This document shows positions 4,387 to 5,957 of a stretch of DNA of 5,957 nucleotides, one piece after another. This DNA comes from Candidatus Dormiibacterota bacterium (GTDB lineage: Bacteria > Chloroflexota > Dormibacteria > UBA8260 > Bog-877). Each line of letters starts with the position of its first letter. Within the stretch, counting starts at the first letter, position 1. The position numbers were made by a program, and so were the translations under genes. The notes beneath the pieces are model-generated. The model did no database searches, was not told the DNA's origin, and worked only from the letters and a program-made list of their open reading frames with translations. The DNA is taken from NCBI GenBank assembly GCA_003133485.1, contig PKXR01000235.1:227-6183 (forward strand), given 5' to 3'.

Positions 4387-5957
4387 CCCGCCACCTTGCG
4401 CCGCGTGCCCTGACGGTGCTCGTCGATCGTTGCCACCTCGACTACCGCGGCCTCGCCGTTGCCGAGGGCGGCCACCAGGGCGGCCGCGGTCTCCAGTGAG
4501 GTGAGGCAGGGAATACCTCGTTGCACGGCCGCTTGGCGGATCCGGTAGCCGTCGCGGACCGGCCTCCGGGCGCCCGGCGTGACGTTCTCGGCCTCCATCT
4601 CGTTGGTGGGCATGCCGGAGATGGTGTTGATGACCAGCCCGACCTGGCCCGACACCGTGACGTCAAGGACGTTGGGGCGGCCGGCGTGGAGCTTGCTCAC
4701 CTCGACGACGGTGATGCCGGCCTGGCGCAGCGCCGCGGCGGTCCCCGGGGTGGCGTAGATGCTGAAGCCGAGCTCGGCCAGGCGGGCCGCGATCGGCAGC
4801 CCCTCGGACTTGTCCTGGTCGGCGATGCTGACCAGGGCACCGCCGCGGCGAGGGATAGATCCGAGCGCTGCCCAGAAGGCCTTCTCCAAGGCTGCCGGCA
4901 GCTCTGATGAGACTCCGATCACCTCGCCGGTGGAGGTCATCTCCGGGCCGAGAACGGTGTCCACCTCGTCCAACTTGCGTGCGGAAAAGACGGGCGCCTT
5001 GACCGCCACCAAGGGCGGAGGCGGTAGCAAGCCGACCGCCAGATTTCGGCTCCGCAGGGTCTCTCCGAGCATCGCACCGACGGCGGTGTCCACCATGGCG
5101 ACCCCGGTCACCTTGCTGAGAAACGGGACGGTGCGACTGGCCCTGGGGTTGACCTCGATCACTAGCACCTGGCCCCGGTGGACTACGTACTGGACGTTGA
5201 TCAACCCGATCGTGCTGGTGCCCAGCGCCAGCTGGGTGGTTATCCGGACCAGGTCGGAGATCACGGTCTGGTCCAGCCGCTGGGGCGGGAATACGGCCAT
5301 CGAGTCGCCGGAGTGGACGCCGGCCCGTTCGATGTGTTCCATCACGCCGGGGACCAGGACGTCCTGGCCGTCGCAAATCGCGTCGACCTCCACCTCCATC
5401 CCCAGGATGTACTTGTCGATCAAAACCTCTCCCCCGGCCTCGCCGGAGGCGAGCAGGGCGTCTCCCAGATAGAGGCGCAGCTCCTCCACCGAGTGGACCA
5501 CGTCCATGGCCCGTCCTCCCAGGACGTACGAAGGGCGGACGAGTACCGGGTACCCGACCCGTTCGGCGATCCGCTCTGCCTCCTCGGGGTCGCGGGTGGT
5601 GGCCCCGGGCGGCCGGGCGATCTGAAGCCGCTGAAGCAGCGCCTCGAAGCGTCCCCGATCCTCGGCCATCTCAATGGAGCCTGCCGCCGAGCCCAGCAGC
5701 GGCACCCGCAATCGGTGGAGCTGGCCCGCCAGGTTGACGGCCGTCTGGCCGCCGAACTGGACCATGACCCCGAGCGGTCGCTCCACCCGGCAGACTTGGA
5801 GCACGGACTCCAGGTCCATCGGCTCGAAGTAGAGCCGGGAGCTGCAGTCGAAGTCGGTGGAGACGGTCTCCGGGTTGCTGTTGATCATCACCGCCTCCAG
5901 CCCGCGCCGTCGGAGCGCCGCCGCCGCCTGCACCGAGCAGTAGTCGAACTCGATGCC
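4383..5957 (-). CDS. carB: Carbamoyl-phosphate synthase large subunit, C-terminal half
   Basis: Visible are 524 residues; the frame runs through the right edge, so the first half is missing (the full protein is usually about 1,070 residues). The subunit makes carbamoyl phosphate from bicarbonate, ATP and ammonia delivered by CarA, for pyrimidine and arginine synthesis. The fragment begins at GIEFDYCS, just before the second ATP-grasp module, which phosphorylates carbamate. Seen in order are NPETVSTDFD, FGGQTAVNLA, RPSYVLGGRAM (141-151), MEHIERAGVHSGDS, EVNPRASRTVPF (268-279) and GPEMTSTGEV. From about residue 373 a methylglyoxal-synthase-like allosteric domain follows. K383, T403 and T406 (ATPGT), K422 (SKLHAGRP) and N444 (VINT) match the residues I recall as binding UMP/IMP in the E. 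coli enzyme, so feedback by UMP is likely. No frameshift or missing motif is seen. TGA overlaps the pyrK start. Confidence 0.98.
   Translation of the reverse strand, partial: GIEFDYCSVQAAAALRRRGLEAVMINSNPETVSTDFDCSSRLYFEPMDLESVLQVCRVERPLGVMVQFGGQTAVNLAGQLHRLRVPLLGSAAGSIEMAEDRGRFEALLQRLQIARPPGATTRDPEEAERIAERVGYPVLVRPSYVLGGRAMDVVHSVEELRLYLGDALLASGEAGGEVLIDKYILGMEVEVDAICDGQDVLVPGVMEHIERAGVHSGDSMAVFPPQRLDQTVISDLVRITTQLALGTSTIGLINVQYVVHRGQVLVIEVNPRASRTVPFLSKVTGVAMVDTAVGAMLGETLRSRNLAVGLLPPPPLVAVKAPVFSARKLDEVDTVLGPEMTSTGEVIGVSSELPAALEKAFWAALGSIPRRGGALVSIADQDKSEGLPIAARLAELGFSIYATPGTAAALRQAGITVVEVSKLHAGRPNVLDVTVSGQVGLVINTISGMPTNEMEAENVTPGARRPVRDGYRIRQAAVQRGIPCLTSLETAAALVAALGNGEAAVVEVATIDEHRQGTRRKVAG

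Noticed and set aside
4663..5472. Long ORFs within carB on both strands (237 codons each)
   Set aside because: Both are frame shadows of a continuous, motif-complete carB; low-complexity Arg/Gly/Pro or Ser/Thr/Arg composition.

Overview
The window reads as an ordinary chromosomal segment of a high-GC bacterium. GTG and TTG starts are common, coding third positions are GC-rich, genes overlap by 4 nt, and hairpins lack T-tracts. An actinobacterium or a neighbouring high-GC lineage (deep-branching Actinomycetota, Chloroflexota or Dormibacterota-like) fits, but this is inference from style, gene order and the PyrD/PyrK type, not a proven assignment. There are no RNA genes, insertion sequences, CRISPR repeats or phage genes that I can see.

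Layout. Two genes run rightward on the left side. The first is the C-terminal end of an Asp-box (BNR-like) beta-propeller protein (1-346). After a non-coding gap of about 250 nt comes a complete aldo/keto reductase closely resembling the Kv-channel beta subunit family (595-1563). Four genes run leftward from the right edge: the C-terminal half of carB (4383-5957), pyrK (3490-4386), pyrD (2525-3493), and, after a 130-nt gap, an ArsR-type HTH fused to an SRPBCC/AHSA1-like domain (1609-2394). The two sets converge on a near-perfect 17-bp inverted repeat (1549-1608) that is a good candidate for a shared bidirectional terminator.

Function. carB, pyrK and pyrD form the tail of a de novo pyrimidine operon. 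CarB makes carbamoyl phosphate; PyrD (class 1B) oxidises dihydroorotate to orotate and passes electrons through the FAD/[2Fe-2S] subunit PyrK to NAD+. The genes overlap by 4 nt (TTGA and ATGA), so translation is probably coupled. carA and the earlier pyr genes would lie beyond the right edge. pyrF, often next after pyrD in such operons, is not found there.

The most interesting unlisted detail is between pyrD and the regulator. A 14-codon ORF with a strong Shine-Dalgarno sequence ends 4 nt before the GTG start of the regulator, which has no convincing ribosome binding site of its own. It may be a leader peptide or a translational-coupling device. I found no convincing evidence of a wholly new system.
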